Positions 7,235 to 13,994 of a DNA stretch of 17,440 bases are shown here, in pieces. The notes below the pieces were generated by a model. That model worked only from the letters and a program-made list of their open reading frames with translations, made no database searches and had not been told where the DNA came from. The stretch comes from an uncultured Lachnospiraceae bacterium. Its GTDB lineage: Bacteria > Bacillota > Clostridia > Lachnospirales > Lachnospiraceae. Where the stretch lies: assembly GCA_910588775.1 (NCBI GenBank), contig CAJURH010000041.1:1-17440 (forward strand), in the 5' to 3' direction. The translations under genes and the position numbers were made by a program. Numbering within the stretch: the first letter of the stretch is position 1; each line of letters opens with the position of its first letter.

Positions 7235-7504
7235 ATGGAAAAATCAACCGACACGCGAATTGCCGTCATCACCATCATCGTGGAAAACCGGGACTCTGCG
7301 GACAGCTTAAACCGGCTGCTCCACGAATACGGCGACTACCTGGTGGGACGAATGGGCGTGCCGTACCGGCCCAAAGAAGTTTCCGTCATCTGCGCTATCT
7401 TGGACGCGCCCCAGGACATTATCAGCGCTCTATCCGGTAAAATCGGCATGCTCTCTGGCATTACCAGCAAAACCGTCTATTCAAAAATCCAGGGAAAGCC
7501 ATGA
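7235..7504 (+). CDS. TM1266 family iron-only hydrogenase system putative regulator
   Basis: An 89-aa protein of the ACT/NikR-C-like fold family found with [FeFe]-hydrogenase maturation genes. Recognisable features are RIAVITIIVENRDSA near the N-terminus, LLHEYGDYLVGRMGVPYR (28-45) and the C-terminal DAPQDIISALSGKIGMLSGI (57-76) followed by SKTVYSK. The family is proposed to sense a small ligand and regulate hydrogenase maturation, but no DNA-binding domain is present and its mechanism is unproven. The ribosome site is AGGA (7227-7230), close to the ATG, with a second GGAG further up. Its stop overlaps the hydE start as ATGA, so the two are translationally coupled. Confidence 0.93.
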   Translation: MEKSTDTRIAVITIIVENRDSADSLNRLLHEYGDYLVGRMGVPYRPKEVSVICAILDAPQDIISALSGKIGMLSGITSKTVYSKIQGKP

Positions 7505-8544
7505 AAGACTATATTCAGAAATTACAAGAAGAACACTGCCTTACCAAAGAAGAATTTACCGCGCTGCTCTCCTGCCAGGACAAATCTGTCTACGACTATG
7601 CGCGGGAACAGGCGGCAAAAATTCGCCAACAGATTTTCGGCAGAGATATTTACATCCGCGGACTGATTGAAATCAGCAATCACTGCAAAAACGACTGCTA
7701 CTATTGCGGCATTCGCCGGAGCAATCGAAGAGTAAGCCGCTACCGCCTCACCCACAGCCAGATTCTGGATTGCTGCCAGGAAGGTCACGAACTTGGATTT
7801 CGCACATTCGTACTCCAGGGCGGAGAAGATCCCTGGTACACCGACCAGATTCTCACCGACGTCGTCCGGGACATTAAGAAGAATTTTCCCGACTGCGCCG
7901 TTACCTTATCCCTAGGCGAACGCTCCAGGGAAAGTTATGAGAAATTATACGCCGCCGGAGCCGACCGCTATCTGCTGCGCCACGAGACGGCCAGCGAAGA
8001 GCATTACCGGAAGTTACATCCAGACGGACTTTCCCTTCAAAACCGGAAAGAATGTCTGTGGAATTTGAAGAAAATCGGCTTCCAGACAGGCGCCGGCTTC
8101 ATGGTGGGATCTCCAGGACAAACCGTGGAGCATCTGGCAAAAGATTTGTTATTTCTGCGGGAATTGTCTCCTCAGATGGTGGGTGTGGGTCCCTTTTTGC
8201 GCCACCAGGACACGCCGTTTGCAGACCAGCCAAACGGCAGCCTACAGCTGACCTTATTTCTTCTGTCCCTCATCCGCCTGATGTTGCCAAAGACGCTGCT
8301 GCCAGCCACCACGGCCTTAAGCGCCCTGCACCCAGACGGTAGAAAGCTGGGAATCCTGGCCGGATGCAACGTGGTCATGCCCAATCTCTCTCCCACCGCC
8401 GTGCGGGAAAAATATCTGCTCTACGACCACAAACCCGCCACCGGACTGGAGGCGGCCGAGTCCATTGAGCTGCTAAAAAAACAAATGAAAGAAATCGGAT
8501 ACCAGGTGGTCTGCCAGCGAGGCGATTATCCCCAATCCGAATAA
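7501..8544 (+). CDS. hydE: [FeFe] hydrogenase H-cluster radical SAM maturase HydE
   Basis: A 347-aa cytoplasmic radical-SAM enzyme that acts on the HydG-derived iron-CO-CN synthon during assembly of the hydrogenase H-cluster. The radical-SAM CX3CX2C motif NHCKNDCYYCG supplies Cys62, Cys66 and Cys69 for the [4Fe-4S] cluster. FVLQGGEDPWYT (about 104-115), TLSLGERS (134-141) and the C-terminal GCNVVMPNLSPT with KYLLYDHK match HydE. Some HydE proteins carry a second cluster bound by three C-terminal cysteines; that CX7CX2C pattern is absent here, consistent with reports that it is dispensable. The start overlaps the TM1266-type gene (ATGA). Biotin-synthase-like enzymes are relatives, but the neighbours settle the call. 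Confidence 0.95.
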   Translation: MKDYIQKLQEEHCLTKEEFTALLSCQDKSVYDYAREQAAKIRQQIFGRDIYIRGLIEISNHCKNDCYYCGIRRSNRRVSRYRLTHSQILDCCQEGHELGFRTFVLQGGEDPWYTDQILTDVVRDIKKNFPDCAVTLSLGERSRESYEKLYAAGADRYLLRHETASEEHYRKLHPDGLSLQNRKECLWNLKKIGFQTGAGFMVGSPGQTVEHLAKDLLFLRELSPQMVGVGPFLRHQDTPFADQPNGSLQLTLFLLSLIRLMLPKTLLPATTALSALHPDGRKLGILAGCNVVMPNLSPTAVREKYLLYDHKPATGLEAAESIELLKKQMKEIGYQVVCQRGDYPQSE

Positions 8545-8550
8545 ACCTGC

Positions 8551-8645
8551 ATGCGCCCCTAATTGAACGTGGCGCCATAAATGAAAGTTGTGCGGGCGCA
8601 TTTGGAACACCTGAATACATGCCGCCTATTCGGCGGCGGATTTTT
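8551..8645 (+). promoter_or_regulatory. structured intergenic RNA with terminator-like hairpin between hydE and hydG
   Basis: Perfect eight-base arms ATGCGCCC (8551-8558) and GGGCGCAT (8594-8601) enclose 35 bases that include the palindrome TGGCGCCA (8570-8577). That palindrome can compete by pairing GGCGC or GCGCC with either arm. Downstream, GCCGCC (8621-8626) and GGCGGC (8632-8637) form a six-bp stem with a five-base loop, then GGA and five Ts (8641-8645), like an intrinsic terminator. The hydG ribosome site begins 14 bases later. This arrangement, an aptamer-like domain followed by a possible terminator, could set the hydE to hydG ratio. I recognise no known riboswitch in it. Confidence 0.55.
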
Positions 8646-8668
8646 AAAGCAATATAATGGAGGAAATT

Positions 8669-10087
8669 ATGTACGACGTAAAATCAAAAAAAGCAACGGA
8701 ATTTATCGACCACCAGGAAATCTTAGATACGCTGGATTACGCCCAGAAAAACAAAGACAACCGGGAATTAATCGAGCAGTTAATTACGCGCGCCCGCGAC
8801 TGCAAAGGTCTGACCCACCGGGAAGCCGCGCTGCTGCTGGAATGCGACCAGCCGGATTTAATCGATAAAATGTTTAAGACAGCCAAAGAAATCAAAGAGA
8901 AATTCTACGGCAAACGAATCGTCATGTTCGCGCCCTTATACCTGTCCAACTATTGCATCAACGGGTGCGTCTACTGTCCATATCATGCCAAGAACAAACA
9001 CATCGCCCGCAAGAAGCTGACCCAGGAGGAAATCCGTCAAGAGGTCATCGCGCTGCAGGACATGGGCCACAAACGTCTGGCTCTGGAAACCGGGGAAGAT
9101 CCCAAGAATAACCCCATTGAATATGTACTGGAGAGCATCAAGACCATCTACAGCATCCAGCACAAGAATGGCGCCATCCGCCGGGTCAATGTCAACATAG
9201 CCGCCACCACCGTGGAGAACTACCGGAAATTAAAAGAAGCCGGCATCGGCACGTACATTCTGTTCCAGGAAACTTACCATAAAGAAAATTACGAAGCCCT
9301 CCATCCCACCGGACCAAAAAGCGACTACGCCTATCACACCGAGGCCATGGACCGCGCCATGGAGGCAGGCATCGACGACGTGGGCTGTGGCGTGCTCTTC
9401 GGACTGAACACCTACCGCTACGACTTCGTGGGCCTTCTGATGCACGCAGAACACCTGGAAGCCGCCATGGGCGTGGGACCCCACACCATCAGTGTGCCCC
9501 GCATCTGTCCGGCCGACGACATTTCCACCGATGACTTTGAAAACGCCATCGACGATGACACATTCCAGAAAATCGTAGCCGTCATCCGCATCGCCGTTCC
9601 CTACACCGGCATGATCATCTCCACCCGGGAATCCCAGGCCTGTCGTAAAAAAGTGCTGGATCTGGGCATCTCGCAGATCAGCGGCGGTTCCCGCACCAGC
9701 GTGGGCGGCTACGTGGAAGAAGAGCCGGAAGAGGAAAATTCCGCCCAGTTTGACGTCAGCGACCGCCGCACCCTGGACCAGGTAGTGAACTGGCTCTTGG
9801 ATCTGGGCTACATCCCCAGCTTCTGCACCGCCTGCTACCGGGAAGGACGCACCGGAGACCGCTTCATGTCCTTGGTAAAATCCGGCCAGATCGCCAACTG
9901 CTGCCAGCCAAACGCGCTGATGACCCTCAAAGAATATCTGGTGGACTACGCAGACCCAGACACACGGGACAAAGGGGAAAAAGTCATTCAAGAAGAATTA
10001 AAGAAAATTACCCGTGAAAAAACCCGCGTTATCGCAGAAAAAAACATCCAGGAAATCGAAGCGGGCAAACGGGACTTCCGTTTCTAA
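8669..10087 (+). CDS. hydG: [FeFe] hydrogenase H-cluster radical SAM maturase HydG
   Basis: A 472-aa radical-SAM tyrosine lyase that splits tyrosine to p-cresol and dehydroglycine, yielding the CO and cyanide ligands of the H-cluster on an iron-cysteine synthon. The N-terminal CX3CX2C motif (NYCINGCVYC) gives Cys96, Cys100 and Cys103. The C-terminal auxiliary-cluster motif CX2CX22C gives Cys386, Cys389 and Cys412. These positions coincide with those I recall for characterised clostridial HydG, which supports the ATG at 8669. The ATG at 8657 lies within the GGAGG ribosome site context (8659-8663) and is unlikely to be used. Other landmarks are LALETGEDP (137-145) and GGSRTSVGGY (339-348). It is the last gene of the operon, followed by a strong terminator. 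Confidence 0.97.
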   Translation: MYDVKSKKATEFIDHQEILDTLDYAQKNKDNRELIEQLITRARDCKGLTHREAALLLECDQPDLIDKMFKTAKEIKEKFYGKRIVMFAPLYLSNYCINGCVYCPYHAKNKHIARKKLTQEEIRQEVIALQDMGHKRLALETGEDPKNNPIEYVLESIKTIYSIQHKNGAIRRVNVNIAATTVENYRKLKEAGIGTYILFQETYHKENYEALHPTGPKSDYAYHTEAMDRAMEAGIDDVGCGVLFGLNTYRYDFVGLLMHAEHLEAAMGVGPHTISVPRICPADDISTDDFENAIDDDTFQKIVAVIRIAVPYTGMIISTRESQACRKKVLDLGISQISGGSRTSVGGYVEEEPEEENSAQFDVSDRRTLDQVVNWLLDLGYIPSFCTACYREGRTGDRFMSLVKSGQIANCCQPNALMTLKEYLVDYADPDTRDKGEKVIQEELKKITREKTRVIAEKNIQEIEAGKRDFRF

Positions 10088-10108
10088 AAATTAAAAAGAT
10101 TACTTTCC

Positions 10109-10147
10109 AAGGGCATGGCGCGTTCGCTTACCATGCCCTTATTTTTT
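10109..10147 (+). terminator. intrinsic terminator of hydG, shared with the convergent thioesterase gene
   Basis: AAGGGCATGG (10109-10118) pairs perfectly with CCATGCCCTT (10131-10140) over a 12-base loop, followed by ATTTTTT. The stop codon of the opposing thioesterase gene lies in the loop (10128-10130), and its last codons form the right arm. On the minus strand the hairpin is followed by a mixed T-rich run, so it may work in both directions. Confidence 0.9.
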
Positions 10148-10532
10148 CATCCAATTCAGGACAGACTTTTGGCAATCTCACAATATTGCCCTCCTTATCC
10201 AGAAAGCAATGAACTGTGCTGGCGGCGGCGCACAACGCCTGCCCGTCCTTTTTCACAATTTCATAATCCAGGTACAGGCGCACCCCGTTATACTTTTGCA
10301 CCTTCACCGTAATCTGCACCCATTCGTGGAAATGCACCATCTGTTTGTACTGACAGTTCACCTCCAGCACCGGGGAGAAAATCCCTTCCGCCTCCATCCG
10401 GTGATAGCCGAATCCAATCTGGTCCATGTAATCCACCCGTGCTTCCTCCAGCCATCGTATAAAATTGGAATGATGGATAATCCCCATCTGATCGGTTTCA
10501 TAATACTGGGTAAAATGTTCATAAGGTATCAT
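10128..10532 (-). CDS. acyl-CoA thioesterase, YbgC/4HBT hot-dog family
   Basis: A 134-aa hot-dog-fold protein that probably hydrolyses an acyl-CoA thioester; the substrate is not predictable. The N-terminal motif YYETDQMGIIHHSNFIRW (10-27) is the 4-hydroxybenzoyl-CoA thioesterase signature with the catalytic Asp14, and LEEAR (28-32) follows in the central helix. Full length for the family. The ribosome site GGAGG lies six bases before the ATG and a consensus promoter is at 10566-10594. It is a single-gene unit converging with hydG, so it is not part of the hydrogenase operon. A role in fatty-acid or CoA-ester turnover is inference from family. Confidence 0.9.
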   Translation of the reverse strand: MIPYEHFTQYYETDQMGIIHHSNFIRWLEEARVDYMDQIGFGYHRMEAEGIFSPVLEVNCQYKQMVHFHEWVQITVKVQKYNGVRLYLDYEIVKKDGQALCAAASTVHCFLDKEGNIVRLPKVCPELDEKIRAW

Positions 10533-10565
10533 TGGCTTCCTCCATTCTCACATATAATCATTTGT

Positions 10566-10594
10566 ATCATAAATCCACAAAACAAAAACGTCAA
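10566..10594 (-). promoter_or_regulatory. sigma-A promoter of the thioesterase gene
   Basis: Minus-strand TTGACG (10589-10594) is followed after 17 bases by TATGAT (10566-10571), about 34 bases before the ATG. Both boxes have only one mismatch to consensus. Confidence 0.8.
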
Positions 10595-10663
10595 CCTTTT
10601 CCAATTTCAAAAAACAGGCATAAATTTTCATACTTCAACAAAACCTATATCCGGGGTGATAAC

Positions 10664-10840
10664 ATGATAGATAACGAAGAACTTCCCATCGGCTTTACCA
10701 TGGAGCTGGCCATGCATGCCGATGCTTTAAACAAATTCTCGCGTCTTACCAAAACCGAACAGGAGACGCACGTCGCCCATGCAAGAGAAATAGAAAGTCG
10801 GGAACAAATGCGAAATTATGTGGAGCAGATGTTCCGATGA
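10664..10840 (+). CDS. small conserved-looking protein, 58 aa, YdeI-C-terminal-like
   Basis: A 58-aa, mostly helical, soluble protein starting MIDNEELPIGF. The ATG at 10664 has a modest GGGGTG ribosome site seven bases upstream. The open frame extends further upstream to 10532, but that part is low-complexity and overlaps the divergent thioesterase promoter, so it is excluded. The pattern LPIGFTMELAMHADALNKFSRLT followed by HAREIESREQM resembles small proteins common in Lachnospiraceae and faintly the C-terminal helical region of the YdeI/OmdA family. That likeness is from memory and unverified. It stands alone before the next small gene. Function unknown. Confidence 0.7.
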   Translation: MIDNEELPIGFTMELAMHADALNKFSRLTKTEQETHVAHAREIESREQMRNYVEQMFR

Positions 10841-10929
10841 AAATCTTTTCCCTTTCTCATGGGCATAAAAACACAAAAAACGGTTATAACTAAAGACTGT
10901 TCACGACTTTGTTTAAAGGAGGCAAGAAA

Positions 10930-11109
10930 ATGCAGAATAATAACTACAATTCTTTGCATGCCACAGAAGATTCCATCCGTAAAGAGAATTTCCGCGTAGC
11001 GCAGTTGTCCGACGGCAGTTGTAGCGAAATTCAGGATTTGGAAGACAAAATCAGCAAAAACCTTGGCAAAAAAATTTCCCTGGTGGCCTACGAAGACAGC
11101 TCCCGCTAA
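10930..11109 (+). CDS. small hypothetical protein, 59 aa
   Basis: I do not recognise a named family. The 59-aa product has a polar, Asn-rich start (MQNNNYNSLH) and a C-terminal half QDLEDKISKNLGKKISLVAYEDSS that could form a helix followed by a strand. The ATG at 10930 is well supported by AGGAGG (10916-10921) eight bases upstream. The in-frame ATG at 10909 lies before this ribosome site and is not likely. No signal peptide, membrane segment or cysteine cluster is present (one Cys). It is followed 13 bases later by a strong 11-bp hairpin, so it is a short transcription unit, possibly with the preceding 58-aa gene. Confidence 0.75.
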   Translation: MQNNNYNSLHATEDSIRKENFRVAQLSDGSCSEIQDLEDKISKNLGKKISLVAYEDSSR

Positions 11110-11122
11110 ACTCCTGTAAAAA

Positions 11123-11154
11123 CGCCTGGACAGTAACCCTGTCCAGGCGCTTTC
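11123..11154 (+). terminator. hairpin terminator after the 59-aa gene
   Basis: CGCCTGGACAG (11123-11133) pairs perfectly with CTGTCCAGGCG (11139-11149) across five bases. Only CTTTC follows, so the T tract is weak, but stem length and position after the stop codon support a terminator. Confidence 0.75.
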
Positions 11155-11233
11155 AGGTTCAGACAGCGCTCCCTTTTACAAAATTGACGGATAAGCGCCC
11201 CCAAAAGGCCTACATATTTGGTAAGAAAAATCA

Positions 11234-11263
11234 TTGACGCAGTTCCCGGTTGACATATATAAT
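11234..11263 (+). promoter_or_regulatory. sigma-A promoter of icd
   Basis: TTGACG (11234-11239) is followed after 18 bases by a perfect TATAAT (11258-11263). The predicted leader is about 55 bases, ending in the GAGGAG ribosome site before the icd ATG at 11324. A second TTGACA (11250-11255) overlaps the spacer but has no -10 box at the right distance. Confidence 0.75.
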
Positions 11264-11323
11264 GTAAAAAGTAAATACACAGCAACACGCTAAACTGTAA
11301 AAGAAATAGAGGAGAACGGATAT

Positions 11324-12526
11324 ATGAGTAAGATTGCAATGAACACCCCCCTTGTGGAAATGGACGGGGACGAAATGACCCGGATTCTGTGGCAGATGAT
11401 CAAAGACGAACTGTTGCTTCCCCATGTGGACCTGAACACAGAATACTATGACCTGGGACTGGAATACCGAAATGAAACCGACGACCAGGTTACCATTCAG
11501 GCCGCAGAGGCCACCAAGAAATACCAGGTAGCCGTAAAATGCGCCACCATCACCCCCAACGCCGCCCGCATGGATGAATACAAACTAAAAGAAATGTGGA
11601 AAAGCCCCAACGGGACCATCCGCGCGCTGTTGGACGGCACCGTTTTCCGCTCTCCTATCCTTGTAAAAGGCATTGAGCCAGTGGTGAAAAACTGGAAAAA
11701 ACCCATAACTCTGGCCCGACACGCCTACGGAGACGTTTACAAAAATACAGAAATACAGATTCCCGGCCCCGGCAAAGTGGAGCTGGTCTACACAGCCGCC
11801 GACGGCTCACAGAAAAAAGAGCTGGTGCACCAGTTTGAAGGTCCGGGCGTGGTCCAGGGCATGCACAATCTGGACGCCTCCATTGAAAGTTTCGCCAGAA
11901 GCTGCTTAAATTTTGGTTTAGACACCAACCAGGACGTATGGTTCGCCACCAAAGACACCATTTCCAAGAAATACGACCACCGTTTCAAGGACATTTTCCA
12001 GGAAGTTTACGAAAAAGAATTCCAGGAGAGATTCCAGCAGGCGGGCATTGAATACTTCTATACCCTGATTGACGATGCGGTGGCGCGGGTAATGAAAGGA
12101 GAAGGCGGATTCATCTGGGCTTGCAAAAACTACGACGGAGACGTGATGAGCGATATGGTTTCCTCCGCCTACGGCTCTCTGGCCATGATGACCTCTGTGC
12201 TGGTTTCTCCCCAAGGCTATTATGAATACGAAGCCGCCCACGGAACTGTGCAGCGCCACTACTACCGCCACTTAAAAGGCGAAGAAACCTCCACAAACCC
12301 GGTGGCCACCATTTTCGCCTGGACAGGCGCCCTGGCAAAGAGAGGGGAACTGGATCAGAACCAGGAACTTATCCAATTCTCCCATAAACTGGAACAGGCC
12401 ACTTTACAGACCATCGAAGAAGGCAAAATGACCGGAGACCTGGCAGCCATGACCACCATCCCCAATCCGACCATACTGAACAGCCGGGCATTTATCCAGG
12501 CAATCGCCGCAAATCTAAACCCATGA
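11324..12526 (+). CDS. icd: NADP-dependent isocitrate dehydrogenase, eukaryotic-like dimeric type
   Basis: A 400-aa cytoplasmic enzyme that converts isocitrate to 2-oxoglutarate and CO2, giving NADPH and the carbon skeleton for glutamate. It belongs to the IDH1/2-like class rather than the E. coli Icd class. Isocitrate-binding residues are visible in SPNGTIR (94-100), FRSPI (108-112) and LARHAYGD (130-137). That Arg132 matches human IDH1 Arg132. The metal-binding aspartates are in NYDGDVMSD (269-277). The NADP site is AAHGTVQRHY (304-313), where Arg311 and His312 correspond to the residues that select NADP. STNPVATIFAW (323-333) is also conserved. It has its own promoter and no TCA-cycle neighbours. 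Its stop codon overlaps the ATG of a 36-codon frame. Confidence 0.97.
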   Translation: MSKIAMNTPLVEMDGDEMTRILWQMIKDELLLPHVDLNTEYYDLGLEYRNETDDQVTIQAAEATKKYQVAVKCATITPNAARMDEYKLKEMWKSPNGTIRALLDGTVFRSPILVKGIEPVVKNWKKPITLARHAYGDVYKNTEIQIPGPGKVELVYTAADGSQKKELVHQFEGPGVVQGMHNLDASIESFARSCLNFGLDTNQDVWFATKDTISKKYDHRFKDIFQEVYEKEFQERFQQAGIEYFYTLIDDAVARVMKGEGGFIWACKNYDGDVMSDMVSSAYGSLAMMTSVLVSPQGYYEYEAAHGTVQRHYYRHLKGEETSTNPVATIFAWTGALAKRGELDQNQELIQFSHKLEQATLQTIEEGKMTGDLAAMTTIPNPTILNSRAFIQAIAANLNP

Positions 12527-12633
12527 ACCTAAAAGAAGAGATTCGGGAACAAATCATGATTTTGAAGCTGGCCTATAGCGCAGGGATGATCCAGGAGATC
12601 AAAGAACATTATCTGAAACCTTTTATAAAATGA
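12523..12633 (+). CDS. possible 36-aa ORF translationally coupled to icd
   Basis: An ATG overlaps the icd stop codon as ATGA, and the frame then stays open for 36 codons, MNLKEEIREQ to the final KPFIK. The product would be a charged amphipathic peptide, probably helical. No separate ribosome site lies upstream, so expression would depend on reinitiation after icd. I recognise no family. It may be a genuine small protein, or the remnant of a longer gene, or chance. It ends 48 bases before the terminator stem, so it is in the icd transcript. Confidence 0.35.
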   Translation: MNLKEEIREQIMILKLAYSAGMIQEIKEHYLKPFIK

Positions 12634-12680
12634 TCAGAAGAGATGGAAAAAAACTGGCTATAAATACCGCCCTATAAAAT

Positions 12681-12727
12681 GCAAAAAAGAACGGGTGCGA
12701 AGCGAATGCTTTTTGCCCGTCCTTTTT
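12681..12727 (+). terminator. intrinsic terminator downstream of icd, possibly bidirectional
   Basis: GCAAAAA (12681-12687) with ACGGG (12691-12695) pairs with CCCGT (12716-12720) and TTTTTGC (12723-12729) around a small internal bulge, giving a stem capped by a 20-base loop. The A-run and T-run on either side make it suitable for termination from both icd and the convergent DUF1638 gene. Confidence 0.75.
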
Positions 12728-12773
12728 GCGTCTCATCGCGTTACCTGGATATCCCCATTCTTTAAGTCAATAA

Positions 12774-13442
12774 CTATTCAAAAAAATCCCCATGCCTTAT
12801 GAGATGTCCCGGATCCGCCACTAGAAACTGCTTATCCCAGCGTCCGCCCACCAGTTTTTCCAGCATCTGATTGCTGCCCTGCACATAATCCAGCGCGGCA
12901 TGTATCCGATCCGCATTCTCCTGCGCCTTTTGGGCGTACTCTTCCGAATAGCAGTCGTTCAGCCCCGTGTCCACAATATCCAGATTTGTGTAACTGTCGA
13001 AGTACATATGGAACAGCGTCTCCTGGCTAATCCCCTCATACTCCACCGGATTGTCCTGCATCATCCTCTCAAAGGAAAAATCCTCCGGACTCTGTTCCAT
13101 CATATATAAATGCCCCGTTTCCTTTGGATTGGGATTGTACTCCTGATTCGTCTGCAGCATCAGGGAAACGCAGTCGTCCACCCGGGGAATCACAAAACGC
13201 CGGGAAAACGAAACCGAATCCAACGATCCGCCGCAAAACCCCATGGCGACCAGAACATTTTCCACCGTCTGTGGCAGCTCTTTTTCAGCGTCAAGGATGC
13301 ACTGCTTCATCCGCTGTGGTTCTATATGATTTTCCTTATCCAGAAAAATAACCGGATAGCGCGTTCCTTCCGTTTCCTGCGCGGCTGAAACATAATCTTT
13401 TAGCGAGCTGCATGCAAAAATCACCGTATCTTTGCAATCCAT
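12774..13442 (-). CDS. DUF1638 domain-containing protein
   Basis: A 222-aa soluble protein that I assign to DUF1638. The basis is the central block MGFCGGSLDSVSFSRRFVIPRVDDCVSLML (67-96) and the C-terminal GGRWDKQFLVADPGHLI (199-215). Biochemical function is unknown. From memory, DUF1638 genes are often near corrinoid-dependent methyltransferase genes in anaerobes; none is in this window. The conserved Cys in GFCGG and DDC are visible candidates for ligand or metal binding. The ribosome site AAGGAG lies seven bases before the ATG. Last gene of the TetR-controlled operon, 25 bases after the flavodoxin-fold gene, and ends near the icd terminator, with which it may share the hairpin. Confidence 0.8.
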   Translation of the reverse strand: MDCKDTVIFACSSLKDYVSAAQETEGTRYPVIFLDKENHIEPQRMKQCILDAEKELPQTVENVLVAMGFCGGSLDSVSFSRRFVIPRVDDCVSLMLQTNQEYNPNPKETGHLYMMEQSPEDFSFERMMQDNPVEYEGISQETLFHMYFDSYTNLDIVDTGLNDCYSEEYAQKAQENADRIHAALDYVQGSNQMLEKLVGGRWDKQFLVADPGHLIRHGDFFE

Positions 13443-13467
13443 ATCCCCTCTCCTTATATATTATAAA

Positions 13468-13965
13468 TTATTTTCCAAACAGTTTTACGGCCGTCTGGGC
13501 CACGCATTCCCCAAATTCCTCAAACTGTCCCGCGGCCTGTCCGATATCTTTGCCGACGCCCACCGCGCCAATCTGGAACTTATGCCCTGGATTTTGTCCC
13601 GCGCCTGAGAAAATCAGCATTCCTTTTACCAGCATATGCCGCAATATCTCCATAATCGCGGTATCCACGCCGCCCGTGGGCGACTGGGCCGTCACAAACG
13701 CCGCTCCCAGCTTACCGTTTAAATCAATCCGGAAACTGTGGTCAAACCATCTTTTCAATTCCCAGCTCATACTGGAAAAATAGACCGGCGTTCCAAATAA
13801 AATTGTCTCGCTCTCGGAAAGAAATTCCATGTCCACTTCATTTTCCCGAATATTCATGGTCTTTACCTGAATAAAAGGGTGTTTTGCCAGGATTCCATCC
13901 TGTATGCACTCTGCCGCTTCCTCTGTGTTGCCGGTCTGGCTCACATAAATGATCGAAATTTTCAT
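13468..13965 (-). CDS. flavodoxin-fold protein (flavodoxin / NAD(P)H-dependent FMN reductase family)
   Basis: A 165-aa protein with the FMN phosphate-binding loop VSQTGNTEEAA (8-18) after a first beta strand, MKISIIY. TPVYFSSMSWELKRWFDHS (59-77) and VTAQSPTGGVDTAIMEILRHML (91-112) are typical of the flavodoxin/NADPH-dependent FMN reductase superfamily. GAGQNPGH (121-128) is the final flavin-region loop. It is expected to bind FMN and carry or transfer electrons in the cytoplasm; its partners are unknown. The ribosome site GGAGGAG is about six bases from the ATG. Third gene of the operon tetR-DUF3786-this-DUF1638, so it probably supplies redox function to the two uncharacterised proteins. Confidence 0.85.
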   Translation of the reverse strand: MKISIIYVSQTGNTEEAAECIQDGILAKHPFIQVKTMNIRENEVDMEFLSESETILFGTPVYFSSMSWELKRWFDHSFRIDLNGKLGAAFVTAQSPTGGVDTAIMEILRHMLVKGMLIFSGAGQNPGHKFQIGAVGVGKDIGQAAGQFEEFGECVAQTAVKLFGK

Positions 13966-13994
13966 TCTTTTCTCCTCCTCATTCTAAAAATTCT

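Noticed and set aside
8581..8868. 95-codon plus-strand frame spanning the hydE-hydG gap
   Set aside because: It is out of frame with hydG, lacks a ribosome site and is composed of basic low-complexity sequence expected of a shadow frame.
9230..9991. 253-codon minus-strand open frame opposite hydG
   Set aside because: It is a Gly/Val/His-rich shadow of the hydG coding strand with no ribosome site and no recognisable domain.
11250..11276. Alternative icd promoter using TTGACA at 11250
   Set aside because: No -10-like box occurs 16 to 18 bases downstream; the TTGACG/TATAAT pair fits better.
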